From: Zychaea mexicana
Taxonomy: Eukaryota > Mucoromycota > Mucoromycetes > Mucorales > Lichtheimiaceae
DNA length: 64,000 nt
NCBI RefSeq assembly: GCF_025766255.1
Contig: NW_026516772.1
Location: 94,136-158,135 of the forward strand
Reading direction: 5' to 3'
Shown: positions 25,130-38,879 of the stretch, piece by piece
How positions within the stretch are numbered: position 1 is the stretch's first letter
Layout: the number at the start of each line of letters is the position of its first letter
The notes under the pieces: generated by a model
The model's database searches: none
What the model saw: the letters and a program-made list of their open reading frames with translations, nothing else
What the model was told of the DNA's origin: nothing
Program-made: the position numbers and the translations under genes

Positions 25130-27552
25130 CTAGACAATGGGCGTGATGTCGTAGAAAAGACAAGCATTGGTTGATATGCCATCCCACCCTCGGTTGCCTG
25201 ACGTAGTAATCATGTAGCGGCAAGTCGGATCGATGTCTAGTCATGTTGTTGTGTCTTTGAGTTTCACCCCTCTTCCCCTTCACAGATGGTACGTATTTGC
25301 ATTGTTGTAAGTTTACCTATATGAGAAATCGTGCCTCCATGATGCCCGGGTAAGATCGTAAATGGAATCACGTACGAGGATGGTTTTGGCGTCTTGTCAG
25401 CCTCAGGATATAGTGTAAAAATCGACTCAATCTCGGTATTCCAAAGACGTACATTATCATTGGATGCACTAGAGTAGATTTTGTTTTAGACTTGGCTCTT
25501 GGATTCCTTTTTCTTTTCTCCCTTTTTTTGTTTCTTTCCTCTAACGCCCCACCCAACCCCACCCCACCCCCCAACCTTCTCATTTTCCTGTATACAAGGT
25601 GGGGAGAAATCCCTCCAGCTGGCACACTCATCCGTTTTCTTCACGATCCCACTCCCTCCTTTTTTTTTTCCATACCAAATGATATGTTTGTTATTTGGCA
25701 TACTGGCCACATAGGAGACTGGACCTGAATTAGCAGGCATTCGGAACGATCGAATCAGTTTCTGAGATGCAAAATCCCATTCATCGACTAGCAAGAAAAT
25801 TAGGTTAAATATATGTATACTGGCTTGTCTCTTCCGCTACATACACTATTTCACTCACCCTGTCCATTACGTCGTCCCATGTATATCTTTGAACCATCAG
25901 CACTCCAACAAGCCTACATATTGGTGAGCAAAAAAAAAAAAGAAAAAAAGAAAAACGATCAAGAGCTGTTTTGAGATGCTATCCTTTAAAATTCAAAAAA
26001 TCTTTACCGACAAGCACCAAGGCGGAGTTCGGTCCGATAATCCCAACTTGGTTGCATCCTTTTCGGGCTCCCGCCGATCCCAAATGAAGCACTGACCATC
26101 AAAACTAGTTGTCATGAAAATATTCGGATTCTTTTGATCCCATTCCTGATCCTCATCCTTGGATGGGTCAAACACGGGCTGGAACGAGGCCGATGATATC
26201 TGGGAACTATGACCCGCATACGTTCTTACAACGGATCCCGTGTTGAGATCCCATTCCTGATATGTGATGTGATGTGTGGTTGAGTAACATGGTGTGTCGT
26301 TCGAGTTATGTTACTGCTGTTTGGCTGTTCTATTTTAGAGAGAGAGAGAGAGCAACTTACAAGCACAGACTTGTCCCAAGACCCACTGATCACGCCCGTC
26401 TCCCCGGGTGTCACCCGTAACACCGATACTGGGGCTGTGTGGGATCGCAAGACGTGATGACATTTGCCTTCATCGTGACGCACCGTGACCAAATTGATAT
26501 TGCCGCTTTCCGTACCCAGAAGCGCCCATAATCCTTCGGAATGAACATCCATACTATACACGGGTGATAATTTGGGCGGTTGCTGTGGATGGTTTAGGTT
26601 TGTTGTGGTTGATGATGATGATGGTGCTGCTGTGGATGCTACGATCGTGCTATTAACACTACTGTTTGCAATAATAGGATTGCTGTTGTCTGTTGCTGCT
26701 GCTGGTGTAGTAGTAGTAGTAGTAGTAGTGGTGGTAGATGATGATGCTTGTTCGTTTGTCACAGTTGGTTCTGACTTGACAACAACAGGTTGCTCTTCAT
26801 TCTCAAACCATGAACTTAGTACACCTGCCTAAAAATTCAAAAGGTTCTCCTAATCTTTAGTTATTGGCAGCTTGAAAACGGCCCATGTTTCGGATTCACC
26901 TTGGTTGATAAACAGAGATGCTTACCATCGTCACTGAGTCCACGTGCTGATGCCTCTGTGCCTGTGTCAGGGCCGTTTTGCCATTCATCGAAGAAAAAAA
27001 GTCCCATTTGCGCACATAACCGTCATCGGATCCTGTAAACACCCATCGAAAACATCGTGTAGCTGCAACACTATAGATAGGAGCTGGATGAATAGCCGCC
27101 ACCTAATGATCATGGTTTGCATGAAAAGATACGTCAGAAACAACGTGTGCTCCCTCTTTATTCCAAACTCAAATACTCCTAAAAGCACAGGTTACTTACC
27201 AAAGGTACGCAATCGTATGTTTTACAGGTAGCAAAGTTACGATTCAGTGTGTAATCAATCAGACGTTGTGGTGGTTCGGACGACCGTGGTGCAGGTGCAG
27301 GAGAATTCCTTACCGATGTGGCATCTGTATCATTATTATTTATAACAAAGTTAGATTGACAAAGCACCACCCCCTTAACAGCAGAATATGGGATCTCAAA
27401 CACCCATGAGACGCGTAGTGCGCAGGCGCATATTAGTTTGTCAATCGGAACAAATACATACCTTCAGTGTCCATGCCATCGTCTTCAGGCTGAGTGTTTA
27501 GTTGAGGTGTGGATGCTTCATTGAGATCCAGCTCATCTTCGTCCGATGACAT
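25130..27552 (-). CDS. SPT8: SAGA complex subunit Spt8 (WD40 protein)
   Basis: Nine exons: 27552-27462, 27324-27200, 27102-26926, 26828-26361, 26256-26008, 25913-25859, 25787-25676, 25468-25317, 25236-25130; 511 residues. It has an acidic N-terminus (MSSDEDELDLNEA) followed by WD40 blades with Spt8-specific wording: GSDDGYVRKWDFFSSMNGK, AGVLSSWFENEEQP, SGSWDKSVLEWDLNTG, SFDGQCFIWDRREP, GRRNGQVDEWDFASQK, CASNDNVRLWN and GHHGGTISH, ending TTSGNRGWDGIST then NACLFYDITPIV. A Ser/Thr/Asn/Pro linker (about residues 150-210) interrupts blades as in other fungal Spt8. Spt8 is the SAGA subunit that binds TBP and tunes promoter activation. Every exon joins in phase. A broken copy of its 3' half lies 3.2 kb downstream on the same strand. 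Confidence 0.95.
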
Positions 27553-28776
27553 TGTTTGTTTTTGGAGTGGTCGAGTAAAGTTATAGTGAAGGAGCTGTCA
27601 GACTACTGGAGTATATAGTGTTATGTGAAGTTCCGAACCGGACGCCACACAGAAGGGGGGAGCGAGGGCAGGGAGGGAGTATGTCTGGGGGGTGGAGAGA
27701 GCGAGAAAGCGGTCTTTTCTTTTAGTGGGCGTGTATTATCTGGGGGTTGGATAGAGGGGGAGAAAGGGGGTTTTTTTGGTAAAGGGAGAGAGAGAGAGAG
27801 AGGGAGGAAGAGGGGTTGACTCGCCTGTGACTGACATGGACGTATAGGAAAAAGGGCTGTTTCATCATGTTGGGGATATAATAGCACAATAGGCACTCTT
27901 TACATGGCTCCAATGAAATGGGTGCTTCGCGGTAGTACACAAAAGAAGTGTTTCGCCAAAACAGTTGTAGCACACTTGGCCGTGCTCATCCATCGGGTAT
28001 GAAACAGTTTGTCACTCGGCGCCAGTGCTGACGGTCATCTCAATCGCATTTGATATATTGTTGTATGTGTATTATTACACCACATGTAATTTGTAACAAG
28101 AAAGTACAAATATGAAACGATCAAGGGGCATGAGCACGCACACACATACAAAGATGTGCGAAGGACAGACATGCCCAGTTCGTCAGACTTTGGCTGCTAG
28201 GTTGGGAGTAGCAGAGAGTGGCAGAAAGAGTATTGTGGTATAGCAGGGAGTCACAGTCATCGGCTGCTTCATTCATAGATGGAAGAAACACTTTCTTTTT
28301 TCCCTTTGGAACGGACCTATTCACTCATCACACACCCCTCATTTTGCAATCTTTACTTTGCCTCTGTTTTTGCGTGGCCGCCCTCGACTCACCACCACCC
28401 ACCGCACTCCCGCGATATCAGGAGGTGGGGTGGGGGAGACAGGCCAAACAGCCTACGATCACATAAATACATATATATGTAAAAAGGAGGCATTTGGGGG
28501 TGCGTGTGTGCCTGAATGAATAGCACATAGGCACACAGTTGGCGTGGTTCTACTTGGTAGTAGTGGTGCCTGGTAGCGTGTGCTGCTGCTGCTGCTGCCG
28601 CTGCGTGTGGACGGGGGACTCACGATAGAATGGAATGCCAAAATTTTCATGTAGACGCATGCAAAGCATGATGTCTCTTTTTTTTTTTTCTTTTTACAAA
28701 CACAACTGATACACGCTCTGCTTCTCTTTTTTCCTCTTCTTTTCTTTCTCCTCTCTCCTCTCTTCCCCCCTTTTCC

Positions 28777-28824
<48 letters not shown>

Positions 28825-28914
28825 ATTCTTTGCTTACCTTTCAACCTTTGGTTATTACCTTCTTCTCCCCCCCCTCTCTCTTCAGATAGAAACGAAGAGA
28901 GCGAGAGGACGACA
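27553..28914. promoter_or_regulatory. Divergent promoter region (SPT8 / 28915 gene)
   Basis: Between two divergently transcribed genes. The left part (27630-27830) is strongly G-rich/purine-rich on the plus strand, the middle is mixed, and the right part (28690-28900) is pyrimidine-rich up to the ATG at 28915. No convincing coding sequence. Confidence 0.5.
28784..28822. repeat. (CT)n tract in 5' leader
   Basis: About 18-20 uninterrupted CT units roughly 90 bp before the ATG at 28915, inside a longer C+T block (28690-28880). Comparable tracts lie upstream of other genes here. Confidence 0.85.
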
Positions 28915-30817
28915 ATGAAACTACAAGCCGTCCTACTAGGCGAATACAATGCGTCGCCTCTCTGTCTATACCAGCAACAGGACCATCATCCTCACCACCA
29001 CCACCACCGTGAATTATCCTATTTTTGCATTGAGGAACTCGACGCGCTCTTATTAGACGATCACAGCAGCAACAGCAACAACAACAGCAGCCATGACGGC
29101 ACATCCATGACTGCCAGTAACAACACCACTTACGAACACAACAGCAACAATGAGGATGGCATCTTGTCACAACTCCAACATCCTGTGCAACCATCGCATT
29201 TCCTTGTATCAGCATGCGGCAGACGCTCTTTCATCCACAACGACAGCGTCGTTCATATTGCCCGCTATCGGAATCTGCTTGCCTTGGCGGAACTGTGCCA
29301 GCTCAAATGGGCCGAGATCATGGCCGGCGTGGTCGCTGCTCCCTTGCTGACGAGTCTGGGGGTTGTGGCTGCTGTGCCTGCGCGTTTGATCCATCATCCC
29401 ATTGCCGTTCACCACGTGACCGACTTCCACACCTGGTTCGCCGCAAAGAAACAACAACAACAACAACAACAACAGCGCAAGCAATCGTCCTTCTCGCCAT
29501 CGTCATCCTCTACCTGTTTTGCCAACGACAACAACAACTCGAATAGTCGAGACTTGCATCGAGAGGAAGAACGGTAAGCAATTGCATCTCGTTTTCTTTG
29601 TATATCCCAACTCCTACCCCTTTTCCACTCAGTCCCTTTGATAAACAAAACAAACAGCAAGAAAGAAAAGAGAAGAATACGATCTCTCTTTCCCTTTTCT
29701 CTCCCGCCAACTCACCGTCCTTTCGCTCAAACGTAGGCTCTCTTCATTTATGCAAAAACTGTCGCATCATCCATTATGGCAAGGCGTGGCGGCACACAAC
29801 GGTAAACAACGAACAGAAAATGACATGTGGACTCGTTTCGCCTCTTGGTTTGGTGATTACCACAAACAATTGCCACCCTCACTGCTGGCTACATTTAAAA
29901 CACGAAGACAGCAGCAGGCGATCATTGCATCGAGACAACGACGACTCGCTATGGACCCAGCCAGTACTTGTTCTCCCACGTCAACTAGCACGAGCACACC
30001 GACCAAAATCATCAAGAAACGACGTTCGAACAATAACACAGCTTTACGACAGGACATTGTCACGGAGTCATCTGCTGCCTCAACCATCAGCACCAGCAGC
30101 AGCTCTTCTACCACCAGTAGCAATAGCAGTAGCAATAGCAACAGTAGCACAACAACAGCAGGAACCGCATGCTCGTCGCGCGGTAACTCGCCACAGCAAC
30201 AGCCTGTTCGTCTAGGTTCACCCTTACGACATGAAATACGTTCCATCAAACGATGGACCTCACCGCCCCTTCATGATCAACAACTACAACAACAACAACC
30301 TCAACCGCCACAACAGCACCACCAGCAGCAAAGAACGATACGGAGTTGTCGATCCGTCACTGAACTGCATCGACCTGTTCCCTTCAAGGCACATCAATCC
30401 AATTTGAAACTTCCGCCACCATGGCCATCATCAACATCAGCATCATCAGCATCAGTAGCAGCAGCAGCAGCAGAAGCAGCTCCACAAAAGACTGCACTAG
30501 ATATCCAAAATCGCAGCCACCCTCATTTTCATTTTCATTCTCATTCTCAATATCAGCAACCCCAACAACAGCAACAGCCCCGCAAGTGGTCCTCGTTACA
30601 AGAGTTACGGCATCGTGGAAGCCTGGATAGCACCAGCAGCAGTGGAAGCAACAGTAGCAGCAGTGGGGAGAGTAACTTGGATTTATTAGCGACGCAGGCG
30701 ACGCAGCGGCAACCGATACTTTCCTCTTCTCCTACTTCTTCCCCACAAGCCATCAAATTGCCCTCACCAAGTGAAATGCTTGCACGTCGTCACCCACCTC
30801 CTTCTGGAATCGTATAA
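28915..30817 (+). CDS. Large low-complexity protein, unrecognised
   Basis: Two exons, 28915-29573 and 29737-30817; 579 residues. The N-terminal 60 residues (MKLQAVLLGEYNASPLCLY; ELSYFCIEELDALLLDD) look ordered. After a Ser/Asn region comes a conserved-looking block (HFLVSACGRRSFIHND, VHIARYRNLLALAELCQLKW, then the hydrophobic IMAGVVAAPLLTSLGVVAAV) that could be a membrane or buried helix. After the intron come SSFMQKLSHHPLWQGV and WTRFASWFGDYHKQLPPSLL, then a long Ser/Gln/His/Pro-rich tail with scattered basic motifs (IIKKRR, REL-type repeats) and poly-Gln. Donor CG|GTAAGC and acceptor ACGTAG keep phase. I do not recognise the family; the ordered blocks are the place to search. The low-complexity tail suggests a regulatory or scaffold protein, which is inference. 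Confidence 0.75.
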
Positions 30818-31158
30818 TAAATCTCTCTCTTTCCCTATACCTCTTCTTTTCTTTTTGTTCTGTACATAACATTGAAAACAGCTTATAGAACTCCATTGTC
30901 TTGTATTTTGGAAAATGGTGAAAAGCATCTCTTTCACAGAATATAGTATAGTGTAGTTTTTTTTAAATAAGGAACAACATGCATCACATCAGATAATTTG
31001 GTACAATAGAAAAACGAGAATATGTTATAGACGAGGGAAATAGCGTTAGAAGGGGAGGGGGGCTTTAGGTGTGTGTGTGTGGGTAAGTGGTGTAAGTGTA
31101 TATGCGTTGTATATAGGAAATAGATAGGAAGGAACGAAGAATAAAGGAGTAATAGGTT
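30818..31158. other. Convergent intergenic spacer
   Basis: 3' flanks of the 28915 gene and the myosin gene. A T-run lies at about 30957-30964 and a (GT)n run at about 31069-31080. No gene. Confidence 0.5.
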
Positions 31159-34100
31159 TTACAAGGAATCCTGTCGCTGGTACTGTCGGTTTTGATTTGC
31201 AAGTTGCATCAGGCCCATCAACCGTTGTAGAAGTTTCAGCTTAAGCTATCATCATCATCATCATCATCATCGTAGACACGTGAGCAACTATTACACGCTT
31301 GATTTCACGGAGCATCACCAGTGGCAGCAGCAGCACTTTCCCCCTCTCTCCCCCCCCTCCCCACTTCATCCCCTTATCATCATTTGCCCCCTTCACCACA
31401 ATCACCCACGCTTCCACTTTTAGCCAACCCCAGTGGAAAAAAAGAGCACTTACATAAGAGGGAAGGTACATGTTGGCCACCACGAGTTGTGGCTCGGGCA
31501 CCTCGTATGGACTATCATCCAACGACACATTGTCCAGCAGCAAGATATCATTGCTGTCACTACTGCTCACCCGTGATGCGACGGCTCTCAGGATATCGTT
31601 GCTGATCGGATCCTCATAGTCAGCCACATTGTAGTTCTGAATCAGCTTCTGAACCTGAGTAGGCGTCAAGAGCCAACAGACATCGTAAATGATCTTGATA
31701 TCCTCCAACGATGATTTCTTGAGCTGCAAGAGCTTGGCAGCTTGCATCAGGTGCTCCAATTGCAGGGTCGCCTCGCCCATTTCATGGAGCTTGCACCACT
31801 CTTCCAACCGGGTAATATTGTACTGGATTTGCATGGCGCGCTTCCACGAGTTAAAGTTTCGGCGCATCACGAGGTCGTTGAATGCAGTGACACCAATCAG
31901 TTTCAGCAGTTCGGTGAGCCCTTGCTCCATCACAAACGGTTCGACATCATAGCATTTCATTGCCCGGTACACCCGGTTCAGAAAGTTGAGCAGGTCGTCC
32001 ATCGAAAACGCCGGTTGGTTCGATCCGCCCGTCAGGATCTTGTTGAAGAATCGGTTGTTGTCTGTCGCAATGAAGCCCGGCAACGACTGGCTTTCGATAA
32101 TCGCAGGCACAGCCATCTTGCTCAGCTTTTGCTTCAGTTCAGTCAACCAGTGATGATACAGGTTGTCTTCTAAGCATTGCAGCTCAAACTTGACCGTCGA
32201 TACAAGCTTTTCAAAATCGTGCCAGCCCACCGCACGTCGTCCGTTCACCGAATTGTAGTGCATCTCACGCTCAAGCTCTTGCTCGGTTGAGCACACCAAT
32301 GACAATAGTTCATGTGTGTTGGAGAGCCAGAATGCACAGGGTATGATTGTATCTTCACCCCCAAAGCTCTACACACAATGTATGCAGATTCACGGTTCAG
32401 TACGTGCTGAGAATGGAAAAACAAGTTTCGAAAAGAAGCCTTACCAAGCAGTGCTTCTGAACGGTATCCATGACAGTGAATATCAACCGTTCAGACTCGG
32501 CAAGGTAACCGAAGCGCCACATTTGGGTCACTCCCAAACCGATAATGTGGGCTGGGAACACAACTTCTTTGTGCGACGGTGGATTCTGTGTATTGGGCGG
32601 GATGATCTTGAGCGATCGAATTAGTCCTTCCAAAATCTCGTCCTCCAAAATCTGTTCGTCGTGAAGGATGGCATGGATCTAGTATATTCATGGCACATAT
32701 CGATTTTAGCATCTCTCCCCTCTCATTTCCTCGAGCAACAGAATAAGGGACAAAGACTTACAGCCTCTTCAGGGTTACCGTTCACGTCGCGCAAGCTTTC
32801 AATATGATCAATGGACATGGGGCGGATCTGGTCTGGTTCAGCATATACAATCGGCTTGGATTCCGTCAGGCTGTTTCGACGGAAGGGTGCCATGTTTGCG
32901 CCTGTAGGTGATCGACCACGAGGACTGACTCTTTCGGGCGAAATGCCACGACGGCTGTTACCACCGCCGGGGGTTGTAGGCGACATGCGCGAAGGAGACA
33001 AGTTGCGTCCATAGGCATTCAAAGAAGCCTGTCGGCGTGGTCCACCATTCTTCAAGCTCTGTGCAAGTTGTGCCTTGAGTGCTGCAATCTGATTCTTGAG
33101 TTCAGCCACATCTTCGTCCTTGGGTGTGGGCTGTGTCGACACCTTGAGTGGAGGTTGCTGACGCAGACGCGTTACTTCAGCACTCAAACGGGCAATTTCC
33201 TTGTCCTGCTCGGCTACCTTGGCCACAGTTTCTTCATGCTCTTGTTGAAGTGTGGTATGTGCACTACGCAGTGCTTCAAGTTCTTCTTGTGCTGTGGATG
33301 AGCCATGCGCGAGCCTTTGCATTTTCGCTTCTAGTTTGCCATGCTTGTCCTTCCATGACTGTATTTCGTTTTCGAGTTGGGTCGCTTGCTTTTGCAGTGC
33401 CTTCTTTTCATCCTTTTGCTGGGTCAGGTTTTGTGTCAGCTCGACTACCTTGTTTTCAAGTTTGTACGAGACTTCCTTGAGATGGGTGGCAGAGCGTGCT
33501 TCCTGTCGCAACGAGGCGAGCATCTTGCGAGCTTGTCGACGACGCACGCAGGTCTGTACAGCAATAATATGGTCGCGTTGCGCAAGATAACGCTTGCGGG
33601 TCATCCAGCCTCGCACCAGACGCTGGATCTGAGTTGCAGCATTATTTTCGCGGAAAGAGCCAAACGATTTGCGAGCCAGCAAACTACGGCAGGCTAGAAG
33701 AGTTTATAATTAGATGCGATTTGGGTTGTCAGTATTCAGTTAACGATGCTTCAAATCCCCCGAGTGTGAAAAAAAAAACTTACCAGCTTGCAAATGCGTG
33801 ACAAAATTGCGTCGTCGCTCCAACTGCTTTCGTGCGAGGAAACCGCGAGCGTATTTTTGAATGGTAATGACAGCACGCTCTTGGCGCAGCAATTCTAGTT
33901 GACGTTGACCCATCTTCTTGCGCGCAACCTGCTGCAGACGCAGAGCCAAATCCTTTGTTCGCAGATAGCGAATACGTGTAATGAAACGACGCATATTCTT
34001 TTGAAGCAAGACCACACATTCATTCCATCGATCCGCTCGAAGTTTCTCCATGTAAGCCAGCTACATAATATATCAAATAATAGAGGAGAACGTTCAGTTA

Positions 34101-37100
34101 GCTAAGAGCTAGCTTTGATATCTCCTCCCAAACCGACAAAAGTTCAAGTTGTATGTTACCTGACCAGCACGGAAAAAGATCTTGGTGAGACCGATTTGAT
34201 ACTTATCACTATCCTTAATGGACTGCTCCAAAATGACGTGACAAAGCTTCTGGATATCTGGACTCTTGTTGGGATCCCAATATTCAGAACTAACCAATGC
34301 ATAGTAGCGATCAGCAAAGTCTTCAAAGGCCCATCGCGAAGGATAACCGGCACAGCTGATGCGAATGGTTTCCAAGACACCACATGCGCGCAATTGTGCA
34401 AGCACCATATTTGGCTCAAACACCCATTGTACTTTGGCTTCGTTTGGCTTGATACAACGGATATAATGTACATTTGTTTGACCAATGGTATCCATCAAGC
34501 TGATAAGTGAGAGCTAAAGACCTAAATGTCAGTTACGTCTTCTTCTAATGGTTAATATAGCATATCTCTTTCATTTCTTACCTTGAAAATCGATCCAAGT
34601 GTCGGTTTCTTTGCTGCATTCATTCGCTTTGGACCATTCTAAGTGTACAATATACCATTTTTTTCGTTCGTTAGTTTTGATAGAAAATCGTTGGGTGCGT
34701 TTCTACCTCGCTTTCCCAACTCCTTCACTGCGCGCGTGCATATGCTAATGTAAAACAACATCAACAAAGCAGTGGATTATCATTATCATTACCGATTTAG
34801 CTGGCGGGGCAGATTCTTTGGCCGCTTCTGCAGCTGCAGCAGTGGCGGTCTGCAGCATCTCCACCAAGAATCCTGACTCCGCATTTTGTAGCAAGGTCAA
34901 ATGCTCATCTGGCACCGTATCCTTGTTCTTATCAATGAACCCTTCGGCCTCATACTGGACTTCGTGTGCATAGTGAACCACTGTAAAGGCGCTGTTGGAA
35001 AAGCGTGGCTTTTTAAAGTAGCCCTTGTAGGTGGGGTCCGCGAAATTGGCAAATAGCTTGTCACAGAAACCTTGATCCGTTCCAGACGGTAATCGCGATT
35101 CCTAAAACAATGTCATCATCCATCGTCCCTCTCCACATTTAGTGCTGCTCTCTTTCCTCGGAGGTACTGTCGTCATCGCCTCCGCCAACCAGAGTCCTTT
35201 TACGTACCTCATCCAAAAGCGACAGGATACCCATTCGTGCTTCAATCATTTCAATACATCGCTGGTTATCGCTAAATTCGATAAACTGCCAGTCGATTTG
35301 TTCTTTCACATATTCCTAATAAACCAAACATTGATTCATAAAGCATCAGTCAATATAAGCTATGTCATATAATCACTGTTTCTTATTACCTCTTGTTCCA
35401 ATTTAAATACGTGTTGATTAAACTAAATTGTCCAGAAGGGTTCGCATTAGCCCGTCAATAATTATCATCACACGCTAGACCATATATGGCATAATTCCTT
35501 TGATAAGTGGATCGCCGTACCTGTTGCTGGAGCTTTTCGTTTGCATAATTGATACAAAACTGCTCAAACGAATTCTTTTTGAAATGCTCAAAACCATAGA
35601 TATCCAAGACACCGATAAACGTATTGACCAAGTCGGGTTCCTGACACGACAAGCTTTCATTGACCACACTGACGAGCCACTCGAACAAATTGGCATAGAC
35701 ATATTTGGCGACCGAATCACGCACGACCGTCGCTTGCGCAGGACTTAGGTTCTTTACGATCTTGTCGGATCGAGTGACGATTTGTCTCTTGATGAGCCAT
35801 TTGCGGAACTCGGACGTCTTGATACCGAGTAGTTTTGTCGCAGTCATCAGGGCTGGTTCTGAATCGCTCAGCGCGGCTGTATCGCCTCGTCCGCCAATTT
35901 CAATGTTACCAATGTGGAGCAGTGCTGCCAGCAGCCGGAAGATTTGCCATTGAGTTTGTAATGAGATGCCCACCATAGAAAGACTGTTCTTGGTCAGTTC
36001 AAATTCTTCAGCATCGTTCACGCCAGGAACAATGCCTGTGCCACTTTGGTTCAGGTAGTGGAATTTGGTCCAGTCCTTGAGATCGAATTCTTTACGTTCT
36101 GATAATGGAATGCCGGCACAAAGCTAATGAATCTCTTTTTATTTTAGTACGTGTATAATCGCACAATGAACATAGCCTGTCTGTCGGGAAACCTCCCTCC
36201 CCTTGTCCACCTTCCTTTCCCATTGATAGCGTTTACATCTAATGGCGGCCACTCTCTTTCGCGACTGCTGCCCTCATGATCCTTTCCACTCAAAGTACTA
36301 TTAACGAACCTGATAGAAGATATGGTAGTTTCGTTCGGTCTCTGGCTGGAAAATCAGACGAGATCGTTCCAATAAATAGGTTCTGATTTTGGCACCGACG
36401 ATATTGCATTTTTTGTCGAATTGGATCTTATGAACGTAATCATTAAAAAGGGTTTAGTCCTTGCAGTAGAAATATCAACTTTGCAGTGAGACTTTATTGT
36501 CTATTGATGCGGCTTACTCACCTCGATGTATTTGCCGAAGCGCGAACTGTTGTCATTTCGAGTTGTCTTGGCGTTACCAAATGCTTCCATAATAGGATTC
36601 GTGGCTAATGCACACAGAAAATAACAATTCGGACGGGGTTAATACACTCTTTTCTTTAGGAGGTCGTTCACGGTGAAAGAAAAAAAGAAAACGACTTTTT
36701 TTTTACCCAAGATCTGTTCTTCAACCTCGGTCATGCCTCCAGCAGTCATCTTAACCGTCTTACTAACAGCTTCTTTATCATCCGCAGTAGCAAAGTATCG
36801 CATAATGTACTTGGCGCTCACCGTCTTACCGGCACCACTATATAAATCATCACACACGTGGAACAGATAAGCGCCTCCGCCACGCAATATAACACGCACG
36901 CAAACCTACGCATCAGTCCTTCTCGCCTATTTCCCCGCCCTTTTTTTTGGGATGTACCTCTCACCAGAAACAACAATAGTTTGGTTCTGCTGTTCTCGGA
37001 TCATCTGACGATAAGCATCCTCGGCAATAGCGAACAAGTGAGGCTCCAACTCGCCTCGTCGTCGTCCAGAGTACTGTTGGATGATATCGGGTTCATACAG

Positions 37101-37739
37101 TTGAACGCGCGCAAACGGGTTCGCGGCAATCAAGACGATACCCGAGTATGTATAAATGTTGTGTTGCATATATCGAGTGCGGATCGTGTTCAGCACTATT
37201 ATTCATGCATATAATGCATCACCATCGTTGTTGTTGTTGTTGTTGCCACCGCGATGAATCAGTAAATCTCGTGATCATTTCAGTTTACTGCTGCTATTAT
37301 TTATTTTCTTACCGGAAGGTTCGTTAAGATAACTCAAATTGGTCAGATCATCCGTGTTCTCCATCTTTGGCGGGTTTCGCAAAGGTGGCAAATCGGCGCC
37401 TTGAGTTTTTTCCAAAAGCTTCAACGACGACTCATAGACATGATCCTATCAGATATATTGCAGCCAGCATAAATAGGCTTTTTTTAGTCTTGCTGCCGCT
37501 ACAAAATATCAGGGCTATACATGACAAGAAGATAAAAAGAAGTTGCAGTTTACTCTTGACTCGTCCTCATCGTTCTGGAACACAATCTTGACTCCGGTAT
37601 CAGTTACTTCTTTGCTCAGCACAGTTGCAGAAATCCACGCCTCGCCATCTTCGGCGTCATCTTTAATCCAGGCTTTGATTCCCTTTGTATAGACTTCCAC
37701 AGCCTGTTGAACAGGCGCTGATAGTGCGTCCATAGTCAT
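31159..37739 (-). CDS. MYO2: Class V myosin heavy chain
   Basis: Seventeen exons: 37739-37554, 37445-37313, 37195-36958, 36837-36707, 36604-36522, 36426-36310, 36123-35521, 35422-35390, 35315-35208, 35101-34793, 34638-34582, 34513-34160, 34060-33784, 33693-32762, 32678-32445, 32368-31454, 31239-31159; 1596 residues, close to yeast Myo2. Order: N-terminal SH3-like region (1-62); motor with P-loop GESGAGKT split by an intron (about 183-190), switch [13 protein letters not shown] (about 246) and switch [10 protein letters not shown] (about 470); the actin-binding end [18 protein letters not shown] motifs for light chains (about 785-930); coiled coil (about 940-1075); and a C-terminal DIL cargo domain (about 1190-1596, [19 protein letters not shown] to YLKLLQRLM). 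Class V myosins carry vesicles, vacuoles and other organelles along actin to growing hyphal tips. Exon 8 is only 33 nt ([11 protein letters not shown]). All joins keep phase. Confidence 0.96.
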
Positions 37740-38879
37740 AATATCGTCGTCGAGATTCTCTCTCTATATATCCAAAAACCTTTTATATGAAAAAAAATTC
37801 TATATATAGTTCTTTAGCACAAAGTTGCTCAGGAACGTAAATACCAATGCACCTCCACCCCACAATTACATTTTTATTATGTTATACTGACTTTAGATAT
37901 TTATACGTTCCAAATGCAACGCGTTTTTTTTTACAAGAGAGAATGAAAAGAGAGAGAGAGAGATCTCGGAAAGCAAAGAAGAGGTATAAAAAAGAGAGAG
38001 AGAGAGAGAGAGGAACCGGAAGCCGGTGTAACGGGCCGAGCAATAGCTTTTTAGGAAAGGGCCGTTTCTGACATTTAACCTTGCGGGAACAAGCCAAGCC
38101 CAGTTTCATGGTATATATGTCATTTTCGCCCAACCTTCACTCCCTTCAGAGTCAGGTGGAGGGGATGGTGAGGGAGGGACATACCCAGTGTTGACAACAT
38201 TTGAATGCAGATTAGAAACAAGTCCTTTTACCTGGCAGATACTTACTGGTGCGTTTGCTTTGAAATGATCGCTTATGCAGAGGTGGCTCTGCAGTTATCA
38301 TCTTATATAAATGGTGGCAGCCAGCTACCTGATAAATGTTACATTTTAAAACAAATATTAGGCCACGACGCAGAATGTAAGAGGGGGACACTAGAATAAC
38401 ACGCAAAATGGACACCTAACTAATGTATTATCGTCAGAAACTAACTCCATCATAAGCTTACATGATCCTGCTGCTAGTGTGAATATCACCAAAAGTATCT
38501 ATTGTGCGGTAAGCCCAACTAAATATATACAGTATTAAACATGCTCTGTGGGCTGCCAAGAACGCTTCTGTTTTTCTTCAGGGACTATTATAACTAAAGC
38601 ATCAAAGCGGTGATAGTGATGGCTCTGGTTGCTACATACTGATTCCTTTTTCTAAAAACCGTTCCGATAGCGATGTTGATACCTCCGCGCAATTCTGCAC
38701 GACTTAATCATTAATTCAAGTATGGTATGGAGGTCGTCACTACTGGCACATTGCATCCGTCCAAGTTGTTGCCGTTGTAGTTGATCCAGTAATGCTTTGT
38801 ACTACTGCTTTTGTAAAAAACTGAACGTTTGCTCCATTTAATGTACGGATGATAATGTCACATACAATATTTAGTCACT
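37740..38879. other. Intergenic, myosin promoter side
   Basis: Contains GA-rich runs at 37945-38010 and AT-rich sequence beyond. Open frames are short and unlinked. No gene seen. Confidence 0.45.

Noticed and set aside
29857..30249. 130-residue Leu/Val-rich minus frame
   Set aside because: Antisense of Ser/Thr/Asn repeats in the 28915 gene; hydrophobic runs are the expected complement of such codons.
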